Positions 5,962 through 13,542 of a stretch of 14,358 nt of DNA are shown here, in pieces. The notes beneath the pieces were generated by a model. It had not been told where the DNA came from. It searched no databases and saw only the letters and a list, made by a program, of their open reading frames with translations. This DNA comes from Candidatus Sulfopaludibacter sp. SbA3 (GTDB lineage Bacteria; Acidobacteriota; Terriglobia; Bryobacterales; Bryobacteraceae): the NCBI GenBank assembly GCA_945861255.1, contig CAMAUG010000060.1:1-14358 (forward strand), read 5' to 3'. A program made the position numbers and the translations under genes. The stretch's first letter is position 1; each line of letters starts with the position of its first letter.

Positions 5962-8505
5962 TTGAGACGGTTCATCATCGCGTTGGTGTTTGCGCTCGCC
6001 GGCCTGGCCGCGCCGGCCCACGCACAGCGCACCCTCGCGGGTGAGGCCAAATTACGGCTGATGCTGGAGGGCCTTGCCAACACCGGCAGCGTCATGATGA
6101 TCGCGGCGCATCCCGACGACGAGAATACTGCCCTGCTTGCGTATCTCGCGCGTGGGCGGCACGTGCGCACGGCATATCTGTCGCTCACGCGCGGCGAAGG
6201 CGGCCAGAACCTGATCGGTAGTGAGCAGAGCGACGAGCTGGGCATCGTCCGCACGCAGGAACTGATGGCCGCACGAAAAATCGACGGCGCCGAGCAGTAC
6301 TTCACGCGCGCGATTGACTTCGGTTTCACCAAGACCGCCGATGAGACGCTGGGGTCCAAGTGGCAGCGCGAGAAGGTTTTAGGCGACGTAGTGTGGGCCA
6401 TCCGGCGCTTCCGTCCGGATGTGATCATTCTGCGATTCTCCGGCACTCCGCGCGACGGACACGGACAACATCAGTCTTCGGCCATCCTGGCGAAGGAGGC
6501 CTTCAGCGCCGCGGCGGACTCCACGCGGTTCCCGGAGCAACTCCGCTACGTGACGGCGTGGCAAACTCAAAGGTTGATGACTAATCTAACCGCCTTCGGA
6601 CCGGAGCAGGAAAAGGAGTTGGAGAAGATTCCGGACAAACTGGGAGTGGATCTGGGCGCTTATTCGCCGGAACTCGGTTATTCCTTCAACGAGATCGCAG
6701 GCGCCAGCCGCAGTCAGCATCGCAGTCAGGCCATGGGTTCGGCCGAACGCCGCGGCACCCTGATCAGCTACTTCATTACCGATCGGGGCGACAGGGCGAA
6801 GACCGATATCCTGGAGGGTCTCAATTTCACTTGGTCGCGTTTTCCCGGCGGCGCGGAGGTGACACCGCTGCTTGCGCAAGCCGCTGGCTCGTTCACCCCG
6901 GCGCGGCCCGAGGCGCTGTTACCCACGCTGGCCCGCGTCCGAGCGCTGATCGCCGCCATCTCCGCTTCCACCCGCGATCCGCTCGCCGAACGCAAGCTGC
7001 GGGATTTGGATGAGACCATCGCTTACGCCGGCGGCGTGTGGGTGGACGCTCTGTCGGATAAATTCGCCGTCGCCCCCGGTGGCAGCCTTAAGGTGACTCT
7101 CTCCGCACTGGCGCGAGGGGGTGCCGGCGCGTCCATTCTGGCGGCCACGCTGGCGGGGATGGAGGGTGCGGTCTCCCCCGCCATCGCTCCAGCAGTGCTT
7201 GCGCCGAATAAACCAAACCAATACCCAGTAACATTCAAAATCGCCGAATCGCAGCCGCATACGCAGCCCTACTGGCTGGAGAGCCCTCACGATGGCAGCA
7301 TGTACGTGGTGGCGAATCAAGCGTTGGTCGGAAATCCGGAGAACCCGCCCGTGTTGACCGCTCATTTCCAGTTGCGGGTGGGCGGAATCGAGATTCGACT
7401 GGCACGGCCCGTGGAGCACCGCTACGTGGACAAAGTGCTGGGCGAGCTCACGCGGCCGCTGACAATTGTGCCGCCCGTGAGCATCGAATTCGGCGGGACC
7501 GCCATGGTGTTTCCAAGCATCCGATCGCGCCGCGTGGAAGTCCCCGTGAAGGCCAACACCGGCAAGGTGTCAGGCGACATAAGTCTGGAAGTGCCGTCAG
7601 GATGGCACGTGGAGCCGGCCGTCCAGCATTTCGATCTGGCGGGCGCGGATGAAGTAACCTCCGTGGCGTTCACGCTGACACCGCCCGCCGCCGCTTCAGA
7701 AGGGATTCTTCGTGCCACGGCAACCGTGGATAGCCGCGGAATTTCCAGCAACACCCGCGTGATCGAATACCCGCATATCCCGGCGCAGACGCTGTTCCCG
7801 CGCGCCGAGGCCAAGCTGGTGCGCGCCGATATCCGTTCGCTGGCCAAGACCGTGGGCTACATCGTGGGCGCGGGCGACGAAGTTCCCGGATCACTACGGC
7901 AGATCGGGCTGGAGGTCACGCTGCTCACGGCGGACGATCTGCTGCATGGCGATCTTGGCCGCTTCGATGCGATCGTCACCGGAGTGCGGGCCTTCAACAC
8001 CCGCCCGGACTTACGCGGCAACTATCAGCGCTTGTTCAAGTATGTGGAAGCCGGCGGCACACTGGTGGTACAGTACAACACGCCGGAAGGCGGTGGTCCG
8101 GCGTCCGCTACCGTACCGGATACCCCAGCGCTGGCACACATCGGTCCCTATCCCATTAAGACCGGCCGGGAACGCGTGACCGTTGAAGGAGCTCCCGTCA
8201 CTTTCCCGAATCCACAACTCCCGTTGCTGCATACGCCCAACGAGATCACACAGAAAGACTTTGAAGGATGGGTACAGGAGCGCGGGCTGAATTTCGCCGC
8301 CGAATGGGACCCGCGGTATTTGAGCGTCCTCGAATCGCACGACCCCGGCGAAAAGCCGCAACTGGGCGGCGAGCTGTACACCAGGTACGGCAAGGGCGCG
8401 TACATCTTCACAGCTTATGATTGGTTCCGGGAATTACCCGCCGGCGTTCCCGGCGCCTATCGGCTTTTCGCCAATATGCTGAGCGCGGGGAAAGCCCAGC
8501 AGTGA
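5962..8505 (+). CDS. Exported LmbE/PIG-L de-N-acetylase, multidomain
   Basis: Predicted zinc-dependent de-N-acetylase of 847 residues, far longer than the roughly 230-residue stand-alone members. A signal peptide (1-21, cut after AHA) sends it out of the cytoplasm. The catalytic domain (about 40-290) shows the hallmark AHPDDE at 49-54 (H50, D53 as metal ligands, D52 as likely base) and DGHGQHQ at 165-171 (H167, H170). Residues about 500-605 look like a beta-sandwich resembling NEW3/alpha-galactosidase-associated domains, and about 629-735 like a Rossmann/glutamine-amidotransferase-like fold (TVGYIVGAGDEVPGSL) without an obvious catalytic cysteine. The start is TTG at 5962 with GAGG at 5948-5951; it begins exactly at the signal peptide. 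Its TGA overlaps the GTG of the next gene. Family substrates are N-acetylated sugars or sugar conjugates; the actual one here is unknown. Confidence 0.93.
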   Translation: MRRFIIALVFALAGLAAPAHAQRTLAGEAKLRLMLEGLANTGSVMMIAAHPDDENTALLAYLARGRHVRTAYLSLTRGEGGQNLIGSEQSDELGIVRTQELMAARKIDGAEQYFTRAIDFGFTKTADETLGSKWQREKVLGDVVWAIRRFRPDVIILRFSGTPRDGHGQHQSSAILAKEAFSAAADSTRFPEQLRYVTAWQTQRLMTNLTAFGPEQEKELEKIPDKLGVDLGAYSPELGYSFNEIAGASRSQHRSQAMGSAERRGTLISYFITDRGDRAKTDILEGLNFTWSRFPGGAEVTPLLAQAAGSFTPARPEALLPTLARVRALIAAISASTRDPLAERKLRDLDETIAYAGGVWVDALSDKFAVAPGGSLKVTLSALARGGAGASILAATLAGMEGAVSPAIAPAVLAPNKPNQYPVTFKIAESQPHTQPYWLESPHDGSMYVVANQALVGNPENPPVLTAHFQLRVGGIEIRLARPVEHRYVDKVLGELTRPLTIVPPVSIEFGGTAMVFPSIRSRRVEVPVKANTGKVSGDISLEVPSGWHVEPAVQHFDLAGADEVTSVAFTLTPPAAASEGILRATATVDSRGISSNTRVIEYPHIPAQTLFPRAEAKLVRADIRSLAKTVGYIVGAGDEVPGSLRQIGLEVTLLTADDLLHGDLGRFDAIVTGVRAFNTRPDLRGNYQRLFKYVEAGGTLVVQYNTPEGGGPASATVPDTPALAHIGPYPIKTGRERVTVEGAPVTFPNPQLPLLHTPNEITQKDFEGWVQERGLNFAAEWDPRYLSVLESHDPGEKPQLGGELYTRYGKGAYIFTAYDWFRELPAGVPGAYRLFANMLSAGKAQQ

Positions 8506-8660
8506 GCGGACCGGCTGCGGGTGAACGGCCCATCGCCGACGAAGCTCCTCCCGTAATGCGCACATGGCCCCGCGTGTACCGGTTCGTACTGGGGTACCTG
8601 GCCGCGCTGATATTCCTGATGTGGCTGTTCACCCGGCACTACCGCCCCGGAGCCTCCTAG
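8502..8660 (+). CDS. Small single-span membrane protein, possible symporter accessory subunit
   Basis: A 52-residue protein starting at GTG 8502, which overlaps the PIG-L stop as GTGA, with GGGGA at 8487-8491 upstream. A short polar, proline-rich N-terminus leads to WPRVYRFVLGYLAALIF and one hydrophobic helix (about 27-43), ending in the basic RHYRPG tail. The stop lies 12 bases before the SSS symporter ATG. Several SSS transporters are preceded by a small membrane protein gene (known cases are the DUF485 partner of ActP and YhdT of PanF), so an accessory role is plausible, but the sequence is not one of those families as far as I can tell. ATG at 8556 is an alternative start that would leave 34 residues. 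The packing on both sides supports a real coupled gene; the function is inferred only from position. Confidence 0.62.
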   Translation: MSGPAAGERPIADEAPPVMRTWPRVYRFVLGYLAALIFLMWLFTRHYRPGAS

Positions 8661-8672
8661 CCGGTTCGCCCC

Positions 8673-10322
8673 ATGACACCCATCGATTGGATTGTCCTCT
8701 TCGCCTGGCTAATCTTCCTGGTCTCCTACGGGCTGTGGCGCGGGCGCGGATCGAATAGCGTCAATCAGTACTTGCTGGCCGGAAAGACCATGCCCTGGTA
8801 CGCGATGGGCCTTTCCATCATGGCGACGCAGGCCAGTGCGATCACTTTCGTCTCGACCACCGGCCAAGGGTTTGTTGATGGCATGCGTTTCGTGCAGTTC
8901 TACCTGGGGCTGCCCATCGCCATGGTGATTCTGTGCGCGACCGCGGTGCCCATTTTTCATCGCGCCAAAGTGTACACGGCGTATGAATATCTGGAAAAAC
9001 GCTTCGACGTAAAGACGCGCTCGCTGGTCACCGCCGTGTTTCTGATTCAACGCGGATTGGGAGCGGGCATCGCGCTAGCCGCGCCGGCCATTGTGCTGTC
9101 CGTGGTTCTGGGCTGGTCCTTTCAATCGACCACGCTGGTGATGGGCGGGCTGGTGATTCTCTACACCACTCTGGGCGGCATCAAGGCAGTGACCCACGCC
9201 GACGTGCAGCAGATGGTGTTCATCATGGGTGCGCTGGTGCTGGCGTTCGGCCTCTCTATCACGCTGCTGCCTTCCGATATATCGTTCCTCGACGCCGTGA
9301 AGCTGGCCGGCGCGGCCGGCCGGCTGAACGCCATCGACACCAGCTTCGATCTGAACAACAGGTACAACTTGTGGAGCGGCTTGATCGGCGGCGGGTTTTT
9401 GATGCTCGCCTACTTCGGCACGGATCAGAGCCAGGTGCAACGTTACCTGACCGGCAAGTCCATCGGGCAAAGCCGCCTGGGCCTGCTGCTGAACGCGATG
9501 GCGAAAGTGCCGGTACAGTTCTTCATTCTGTTCATCGGCGCCATGGTATTCGTGTTCTTTCTGTTCCAGAGGCCTCCGTTGTTGTTTCATCCGGTGGAGA
9601 TGAAGCGCGTGGCGCTCACGGCCGAGTACCCCGCTTTGCAAGCCCGCTATGATGAAGCGCTTAACGCGCGTGAAGCGGCGGCCAGGCGCGTGAAAGACGG
9701 CGCGCCCGTCGCGCAACTCCGCTCCGCCCAACAACAGGTGGACGCGGTGCGCGCTGACGCCCAAAAGCTAACACATGAGAGCGACACGAATTACATTTTT
9801 CTGAGTTTCGTGACCCGCTACATGCCGGTGGGCCTGGTGGGCTTGATTCTCGGCGTCATTTTCACTGCCGCCATGTCCGCCATTTCCGGCGAGATCAATT
9901 CGCTGGCCACCGTCACCATGATCGACGTCTACCAGCGCCATATGCATCGCGGCGGGAACGACCGGCACTACCTGATGGCCTCGCGCCTGGCAACGGTGTT
10001 CTGGGGATGCTACGCCGTGGCCTTCGCCAACTTCGCGCAAGGGTTGGGCACATTGATTGAGGCCGTGAACCAGGTGGGATCGCTATTCTACGGCAGCATG
10101 CTGGGCGTCTTCGTTCTCGCGTTCTTCCTGAAGCAGGTCCGCGGAACCGCCGCGTTCTGCGGCGTGGTGGCGGGACAGTTGGCCATCTTCGCGGTGGCGC
10201 GGTTCACTTCCGTGGCGTATCTTTGGTACAACGTGGTGGGCGCGCTGGTGGTGATCGCCGTGGGCTACGGTCTGTCGCTGGTGGGCGGCGAAAACCCGAA
10301 GCCGGTGGCGCAGGAAATTTAG
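8673..10322 (+). CDS. Sodium:solute symporter (SSS family)
   Basis: Inner-membrane permease of 549 residues with about 12-13 hydrophobic helices, expected to couple sodium entry to solute uptake. Family marks are QYLLAGKTMPWYAMGLS near the N-terminus (32-48), the GTDQSQVQRYLTGKS signature at 249-263, and AAMSAISGEINSLAT at 399-413, which aligns with the sodium-site helix of SGLT-like carriers. Residues about 300-372 form a hydrophilic, alanine- and glutamine-rich segment (ALQARYDEALNAREAAARRV) predicted to be coiled-coil; many SSS proteins lack such an insert between these helices. The substrate cannot be read from sequence. There is no strong ribosome-binding site before the ATG, consistent with coupling to the small gene ending 12 bases upstream. 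With the PIG-L gene it forms a three-gene operon, hinting at import of a deacetylated product. Confidence 0.94.
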   Translation: MTPIDWIVLFAWLIFLVSYGLWRGRGSNSVNQYLLAGKTMPWYAMGLSIMATQASAITFVSTTGQGFVDGMRFVQFYLGLPIAMVILCATAVPIFHRAKVYTAYEYLEKRFDVKTRSLVTAVFLIQRGLGAGIALAAPAIVLSVVLGWSFQSTTLVMGGLVILYTTLGGIKAVTHADVQQMVFIMGALVLAFGLSITLLPSDISFLDAVKLAGAAGRLNAIDTSFDLNNRYNLWSGLIGGGFLMLAYFGTDQSQVQRYLTGKSIGQSRLGLLLNAMAKVPVQFFILFIGAMVFVFFLFQRPPLLFHPVEMKRVALTAEYPALQARYDEALNAREAAARRVKDGAPVAQLRSAQQQVDAVRADAQKLTHESDTNYIFLSFVTRYMPVGLVGLILGVIFTAAMSAISGEINSLATVTMIDVYQRHMHRGGNDRHYLMASRLATVFWGCYAVAFANFAQGLGTLIEAVNQVGSLFYGSMLGVFVLAFFLKQVRGTAAFCGVVAGQLAIFAVARFTSVAYLWYNVVGALVVIAVGYGLSLVGGENPKPVAQEI

Positions 10323-10359
10323 GGAACCACTCGCGCCCAGGTTTCGTACGATTCATCAT

Positions 10360-10365
10360 AGGAGG
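10360..10365 (+). promoter_or_regulatory. Strong Shine-Dalgarno before the zinc-ribbon gene
   Basis: AGGAGG lies eight bases before the ATG at 10374. It is the best ribosome-binding site in the window and fixes the start of this gene, whose first residues already belong to the zinc ribbon. Confidence 0.7.
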
Positions 10366-10373
10366 CTGTTCCT

Positions 10374-10847
10374 ATGTACTGCGACCGTTGCGGCACGCAT
10401 GCGAGATCGGACAGCGCGTTCTGCTCGAACTGCGGCAAGCCTTTTCACGGTGTTCGTCCGGCTCCGGCCGTGGGACGGGTAGCGGAGCACGGGCGGCTAT
10501 TGGCTATTTTCTGGATCGCCCTCTCGGCGCTCCGGTTGCTGCCGGGTATCCTTGTGACACTGATTGGCGCAGTGGGCATGCACCTGCTGCCGCCGGAGAT
10601 CCCGCCGTTCGTTCACGCCGTCATCCCCGTTGTCGGCGGCGTCTTGATCGCTTTCGGAGCGATCGGCATTGTAGCGGGCTGGGGCCTGCTTACGCACCAG
10701 AGCTGGGCCCGGATGCTGGCCATCGTGCTCGGATTCCTGAACCTGATCCACGTGCCGTTCGGTACCGCGCTGGGCATCTACACGCTGTGGGTATTGTTGC
10801 CGGCAGAATCGGAACAGGAGTACAAAGCCACGGCGCAAACGGCGTAA
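10374..10847 (+). CDS. Zinc-ribbon integral membrane protein
   Basis: A 157-residue protein with an N-terminal zinc ribbon of four cysteines, C3-x2-C6 and C17-x2-C20 (CDRCG...CSNCG), followed by a flexible PAPAV linker and about four hydrophobic helices (roughly 43-68, 80-104, 112-127, 129-143). The C-terminus is short and polar. The layout of one small ribbon plus a membrane domain is common in bacterial proteins of unknown function; the ribbon should face the cytoplasm. It follows the symporter by 51 bases with its own strong ribosome-binding site, so it may share the transcript or be separate. The open frame and motif are clear; no specific function can be assigned. Confidence 0.88.
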   Translation: MYCDRCGTHARSDSAFCSNCGKPFHGVRPAPAVGRVAEHGRLLAIFWIALSALRLLPGILVTLIGAVGMHLLPPEIPPFVHAVIPVVGGVLIAFGAIGIVAGWGLLTHQSWARMLAIVLGFLNLIHVPFGTALGIYTLWVLLPAESEQEYKATAQTA

Positions 10848-10851
10848 CGGC

Positions 10852-10860
10852 TGGTACACT
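10852..10860 (+). promoter_or_regulatory. Candidate extended -10 before the antitoxin remnant
   Basis: TGGTACACT fits an extended -10 (TGnTAnnnT). Transcription would start about at the ATG of 10867, giving a leaderless message. There is no clear -35. It is short enough to occur by chance. Confidence 0.25.
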
Positions 10861-10866
10861 ATGCGC

Positions 10867-10944
10867 ATGAAACGCACGACTCTTGTGCTTGATGGTGACA
10901 TCCTGAACGAGGCACGTCAGACTCTGGGTGCGAAGGCATACTAG
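10867..10944 (+). pseudogene. VapB-type antitoxin, truncated N-terminal remnant
   Basis: A 25-codon frame reading MKRTTLVLDGDILNEARQTL then GAKAY and TAG. This matches the ribbon-helix-helix start of VapB (Arc/MetJ-like, DUF2191-type) antitoxins: a DNA-binding beta strand RTTLVLD and a first helix that ends near GAK-[A/T]-Y. Normal members go on for another 35-50 residues (second helix and the toxin-binding tail); here the frame stops straight after the tyrosine, where serine is usual. I find no continuation in any plus-strand frame and no VapC (PIN) gene nearby. The break falls at about 10942, where the lower-GC immunity-like segment begins on the other strand. An in-frame ATG at 10861 is an alternative start. 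The short length keeps confidence moderate. Confidence 0.58.
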
Positions 10945-11419
10945 TAACTTGCCGTCCTGTGATCCAGGAAGTCATGCACCGCTGGCCCTCGTGAACCTGG
11001 CGGAAGAACTTCAACGGCTTCGACGCTGACCGTCGAACAGTGAAAATCGGCATGGACGCCATAAATACCGAACATGGTTACGTGCACGATTCCATCAATG
11101 AATTCAAAGACGATTTGCGCTAGCACATTCTGATGGTTGAAACCCTCAATGTTCAGCTCGTCAGGTCTGTCGAAGCGGAACGTAACGATTGAAAAGTCCG
11201 TCCTCTTGTAATAACCATTCGAGTCGGTTTGGTCACGGTGTACCTTGAACGTCCACACGCGAACCACCATGAATGGGGCAACGTTTGGAGGATCACCTCT
11301 GTCCAATATGAGGTCAGGACCTCAGCGCCGTGAAATGTAGGGCACGCCCCGTAGATCGAGGTCGCCTTTCCAGCGTTTGCCACGAAGGTCGATGGATCGT
11401 GATCCGCCAATGGCATCAT
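10941..11419 (-). pseudogene. Frameshifted immunity-protein-like gene (Imm50-type resemblance)
   Basis: Two minus-strand frames join into one plausible protein of about 159 residues. The first, from ATG 11419, reads SIYGACPTFHGAEVL; the second, usable from 11306, continues with LDRGDPPN, then TDFSIVTFRFDRPDELNI, the hallmark-looking EGFNHQNVL, and YGVHADFHCSTVSVEAVEVL. The switch needs one extra base between about 11306 and 11321, so a single-base deletion (or a sequencing error) explains it. The pattern of SFHDAEVL-like start, paired beta strands and FNHQNVL is one I associate with proteins annotated as immunity proteins (possibly Imm50); this is from memory and could be another small beta-rich family. 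It starts 12 bases after the larE stop, on the same strand, with no clear ribosome-binding site, and is less GC-rich than its neighbours. No toxin gene lies near. Confidence 0.55.
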
Positions 11420-11431
11420 AATCGCTGAGCG

Positions 11432-12280
11432 TTAGCCCAGCACCACGTTCAACGAACCCTGCCGGTAGCCTTCCAGATCGAGCGTCACGTAATGAAAGCC
11501 GAGCTTCTTGAAGATCGCCGTGAATTCGTGCGCCATCTCCGGAGTCATCGCACGCGGCAATTCTTCAGGTGAAATTTCCAGGCGCACGATGTCGCCGTGG
11601 AAACGCACGCGGAACTGGCGGAAGCCGAGCGCGCGGACGGCGTCTTCGCCCCGATCGACCGTCTTCACGTTTTCGATGGTCACCGGCGTTCCGTAGGGAA
11701 TGCGCGAACTGAGGCACGCGGAGGCGGGACGGTCCCAGGTGGAGAGCCCAGCGCGCTTCGATAGCTCGCGGATCTCGGCCTTGGTGAGCCCGGCTTCGAC
11801 CAACGGCGCCTTCACCTGATGCAGCTTCGCGGCTCCCTGGCCGGGGCGGTAGTCGCCTAGATCGTCCACGTTCACACCATAGACAACGTGCGCGATACCT
11901 CGCTCGCGCGCCACTGCATCGAGCCGCGTGAACAACTCGTCTTTGCAATGGAAACAGCGGTCGGGATTGTTGGCGACGTAGTCGGGATTATCGAATTCGC
12001 GCGTTTCTATGTACTCGTGGCGGATGCCGTGCTCTCGAGCGAAGGCCTCGGCATCGCCTTTGTGCGATTCCGGCAGCGACGCGGAATCCGCGGTGATCGC
12101 AACCGCGCGACTGCCGAGCGCGCGCCGGGCCGCCCACGCCAGATAGGCAGAATCGGCGCCGCCCGAATAGGCGATAATCACGCTTCCGAGCGCCTCCAAG
12201 CCGGCGAGCAGGGCCTGCTCCTTGGCCTCCATGATATCTGCTGGTTTTTCGACCACCACTGCCATGTCTTCCTTGACCAC
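11432..12280 (-). CDS. larE: ATP-dependent sacrificial sulfur transferase LarE
   Basis: Cytoplasmic enzyme that adenylates and thiolates the pyridinium dicarboxylate precursor, making the sulfur ligands of the nickel-pincer (NPN) cofactor used by lactate racemase and related enzymes. The 282-residue protein has the PP-loop SGGADS at 39-44, CFHCK (C109, C112), GDYRPGQGA (142-150) and the conserved PASACLSSRIPYG segment whose C189 matches the cysteine that gives up its sulfur in the Lactobacillus enzyme. Only these three cysteines are present, arguing for the sacrificial mechanism rather than a cluster-bound version, though this is inference. The start is GTG at 12280 with AGGA five bases before; ATG at 12265 with AAGGA is equally well placed and would drop five residues. 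No larB, larC or larA in the window. Diverges from the TIGR03790 gene. Confidence 0.91.
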   Translation of the reverse strand: MVKEDMAVVVEKPADIMEAKEQALLAGLEALGSVIIAYSGGADSAYLAWAARRALGSRAVAITADSASLPESHKGDAEAFAREHGIRHEYIETREFDNPDYVANNPDRCFHCKDELFTRLDAVARERGIAHVVYGVNVDDLGDYRPGQGAAKLHQVKAPLVEAGLTKAEIRELSKRAGLSTWDRPASACLSSRIPYGTPVTIENVKTVDRGEDAVRALGFRQFRVRFHGDIVRLEISPEELPRAMTPEMAHEFTAIFKKLGFHYVTLDLEGYRQGSLNVVLG

Positions 12281-12298
12281 GCTTGTCCTATCGTCTTC

Positions 12299-12304
12299 AT
12301 TGTA
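12299..12304 (-). promoter_or_regulatory. Candidate -10 box for larE
   Basis: On the minus strand TACAAT (5 of 6 to consensus) lies 18 bases before the GTG of larE in the 82-base divergent spacer. No matching -35 is seen, so support is weak. Confidence 0.25.
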
Positions 12305-12362
12305 GCGAGTGGGGTAGGCCGGGTAGGGTGACGCGCCGCCCAGCCTGTTAGGATGGCAACGG

Positions 12363-13490
12363 ATGCGGATTCTCCAGGCCAGCGTAAGGATCGCAACGCT
12401 CGTGGGTGTGATGGCGGGACTCGGCGCGCCTGCCGGAGCTCAGGCGGTGACTCCGGAACGTGTGTTGGTGGTGGTGAATGACCGCTCGCCATTGTCGCGG
12501 ACGATCGGCGAATATTACGTCCGCCGCCGCGGCGTACCGCTCCGGAATGTGTGCCGAATCCAGACCGCCTCGGATGAGGAGATTGGCCGCGCCGCCTACA
12601 CCGCCGGGATCGCGGCGCCGGTGAGCCAATGTCTCCGAAGGCAAGGCCTGATCGAAAGCGTGTACTTTATCGTGACCACGGCGGGGGTCCCTCTGCGCAT
12701 TCCCGCCGCGGCTCAGAACGACCAAGCCTCCGTCGACAGCGAGTTAACGCTGCTGTATGGCGAATTGAAGGGAGGCCCCCCGCACAGGCTTCCAGGCACG
12801 GTCCCAAACCCGTTTTTCGGGAAGAGGGATGTGGCGTTCTCACATCCGGAATTTCCCATCTACCTGGTGACGCGTCTGGCGGCATATGACTTCGCCGGCG
12901 TGAAAGCGATGATCGACCGCTCGCTGGCCGCCGCCAACCGGGGGAAATTCGTTATCGACATGGCTTCGGCGGGCGACGCCCAGGGCGAAGAATGGCTCCG
13001 CAACGCTGCGGTGTTTCTTCCCAAGGACCGCGTGGTGTTCGATGAATCGAGCGGACCGGTTTACGATCAGACCGATGTGATCGGCTACACCAGTTGGGGA
13101 TCGAACGACGCCAATCATAAGAAGCGCTTCCCAGGGTTCAAGTGGCTGCCCGGCGCCATCGCGACCCAATATGTATCCACCGATGGCCGCACTTTCGCGC
13201 GCCCGCCGGAAAACTGGATACCCGGCAAGAACTGGCGCGATCCGGCAGGTTTCTTCGCAAATAGTCCGCAGGGGCTGGCCGCGGACTTCATTCTGGAGGG
13301 CGCCACGGGAGCGTCCGGGCACGTGGACGAACCGTATCTGGCGATGACTCCACGCCCCGATCTGCTGTTACCCGCATATTACAGCGGGCGTAACTTGGCG
13401 GAGAGTTATTACTTGGCGATGCGGTCTTTGAGCTGGCAGAACATCGTGCTCGGGGACCCCCTGTGTGCTCTCGGCAAGCCGGGCCGCTAG
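12363..13490 (+). CDS. TIGR03790-family secreted protein of unknown function
   Basis: A 375-residue exported protein with a signal peptide at about 1-26 (cut after AGA). It matches my memory of the TIGR03790 family by its N-terminal VLVVVNDRSPLSRTIGEYYV block (34-53) and the C-terminal block 320-368, which includes EPYLAMTPRPDLLLPAY, a GRNLAESYYLA stretch and SWQNIVLGDPLC. The fold and role are not known; members are found mainly in acidobacteria, planctomycetes and other soil or aquatic bacteria. There is no obvious catalytic triad or metal site. The ATG at 12363 has AGGA nine bases upstream. It diverges from larE, but nothing in the sequence ties the two. Its 3' end is intact: the IS1 element begins about 33 bases after the stop codon. 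Confidence 0.9.
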   Translation: MRILQASVRIATLVGVMAGLGAPAGAQAVTPERVLVVVNDRSPLSRTIGEYYVRRRGVPLRNVCRIQTASDEEIGRAAYTAGIAAPVSQCLRRQGLIESVYFIVTTAGVPLRIPAAAQNDQASVDSELTLLYGELKGGPPHRLPGTVPNPFFGKRDVAFSHPEFPIYLVTRLAAYDFAGVKAMIDRSLAAANRGKFVIDMASAGDAQGEEWLRNAAVFLPKDRVVFDESSGPVYDQTDVIGYTSWGSNDANHKKRFPGFKWLPGAIATQYVSTDGRTFARPPENWIPGKNWRDPAGFFANSPQGLAADFILEGATGASGHVDEPYLAMTPRPDLLLPAYYSGRNLAESYYLAMRSLSWQNIVLGDPLCALGKPGR

Positions 13491-13523
13491 GTTGCGTGTC
13501 TTCCTGCTGTTGGCACGGATTTC

Positions 13524-13542
13524 GGTAGTGGGTCAGTTTGAA
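13524..13542. repeat. Putative IS terminal inverted repeat
   Basis: The sequence ggtagtgggtcagtttgaa marks the likely junction between chromosome and IS1 element. It is assigned by position and by likeness to IS1 ends; the partner repeat is outside the window, so it is not proven. Confidence 0.4.

Noticed and set aside
9075..9764. 229-codon minus-strand frame within the symporter
   Set aside because: Shadow frame full of His, Gln and Arg; the plus strand encodes clear SSS helices and signature.
10991..11029. Plus-strand codons reading VNLAEELQRLRR, tempting as the missing antitoxin C-terminus
   Set aside because: It is the exact antisense of the VSVEAVEVLPPGS end of the immunity-like frame, is 46 bases away from the break and needs an ad hoc insertion, so I treat it as coincidence.
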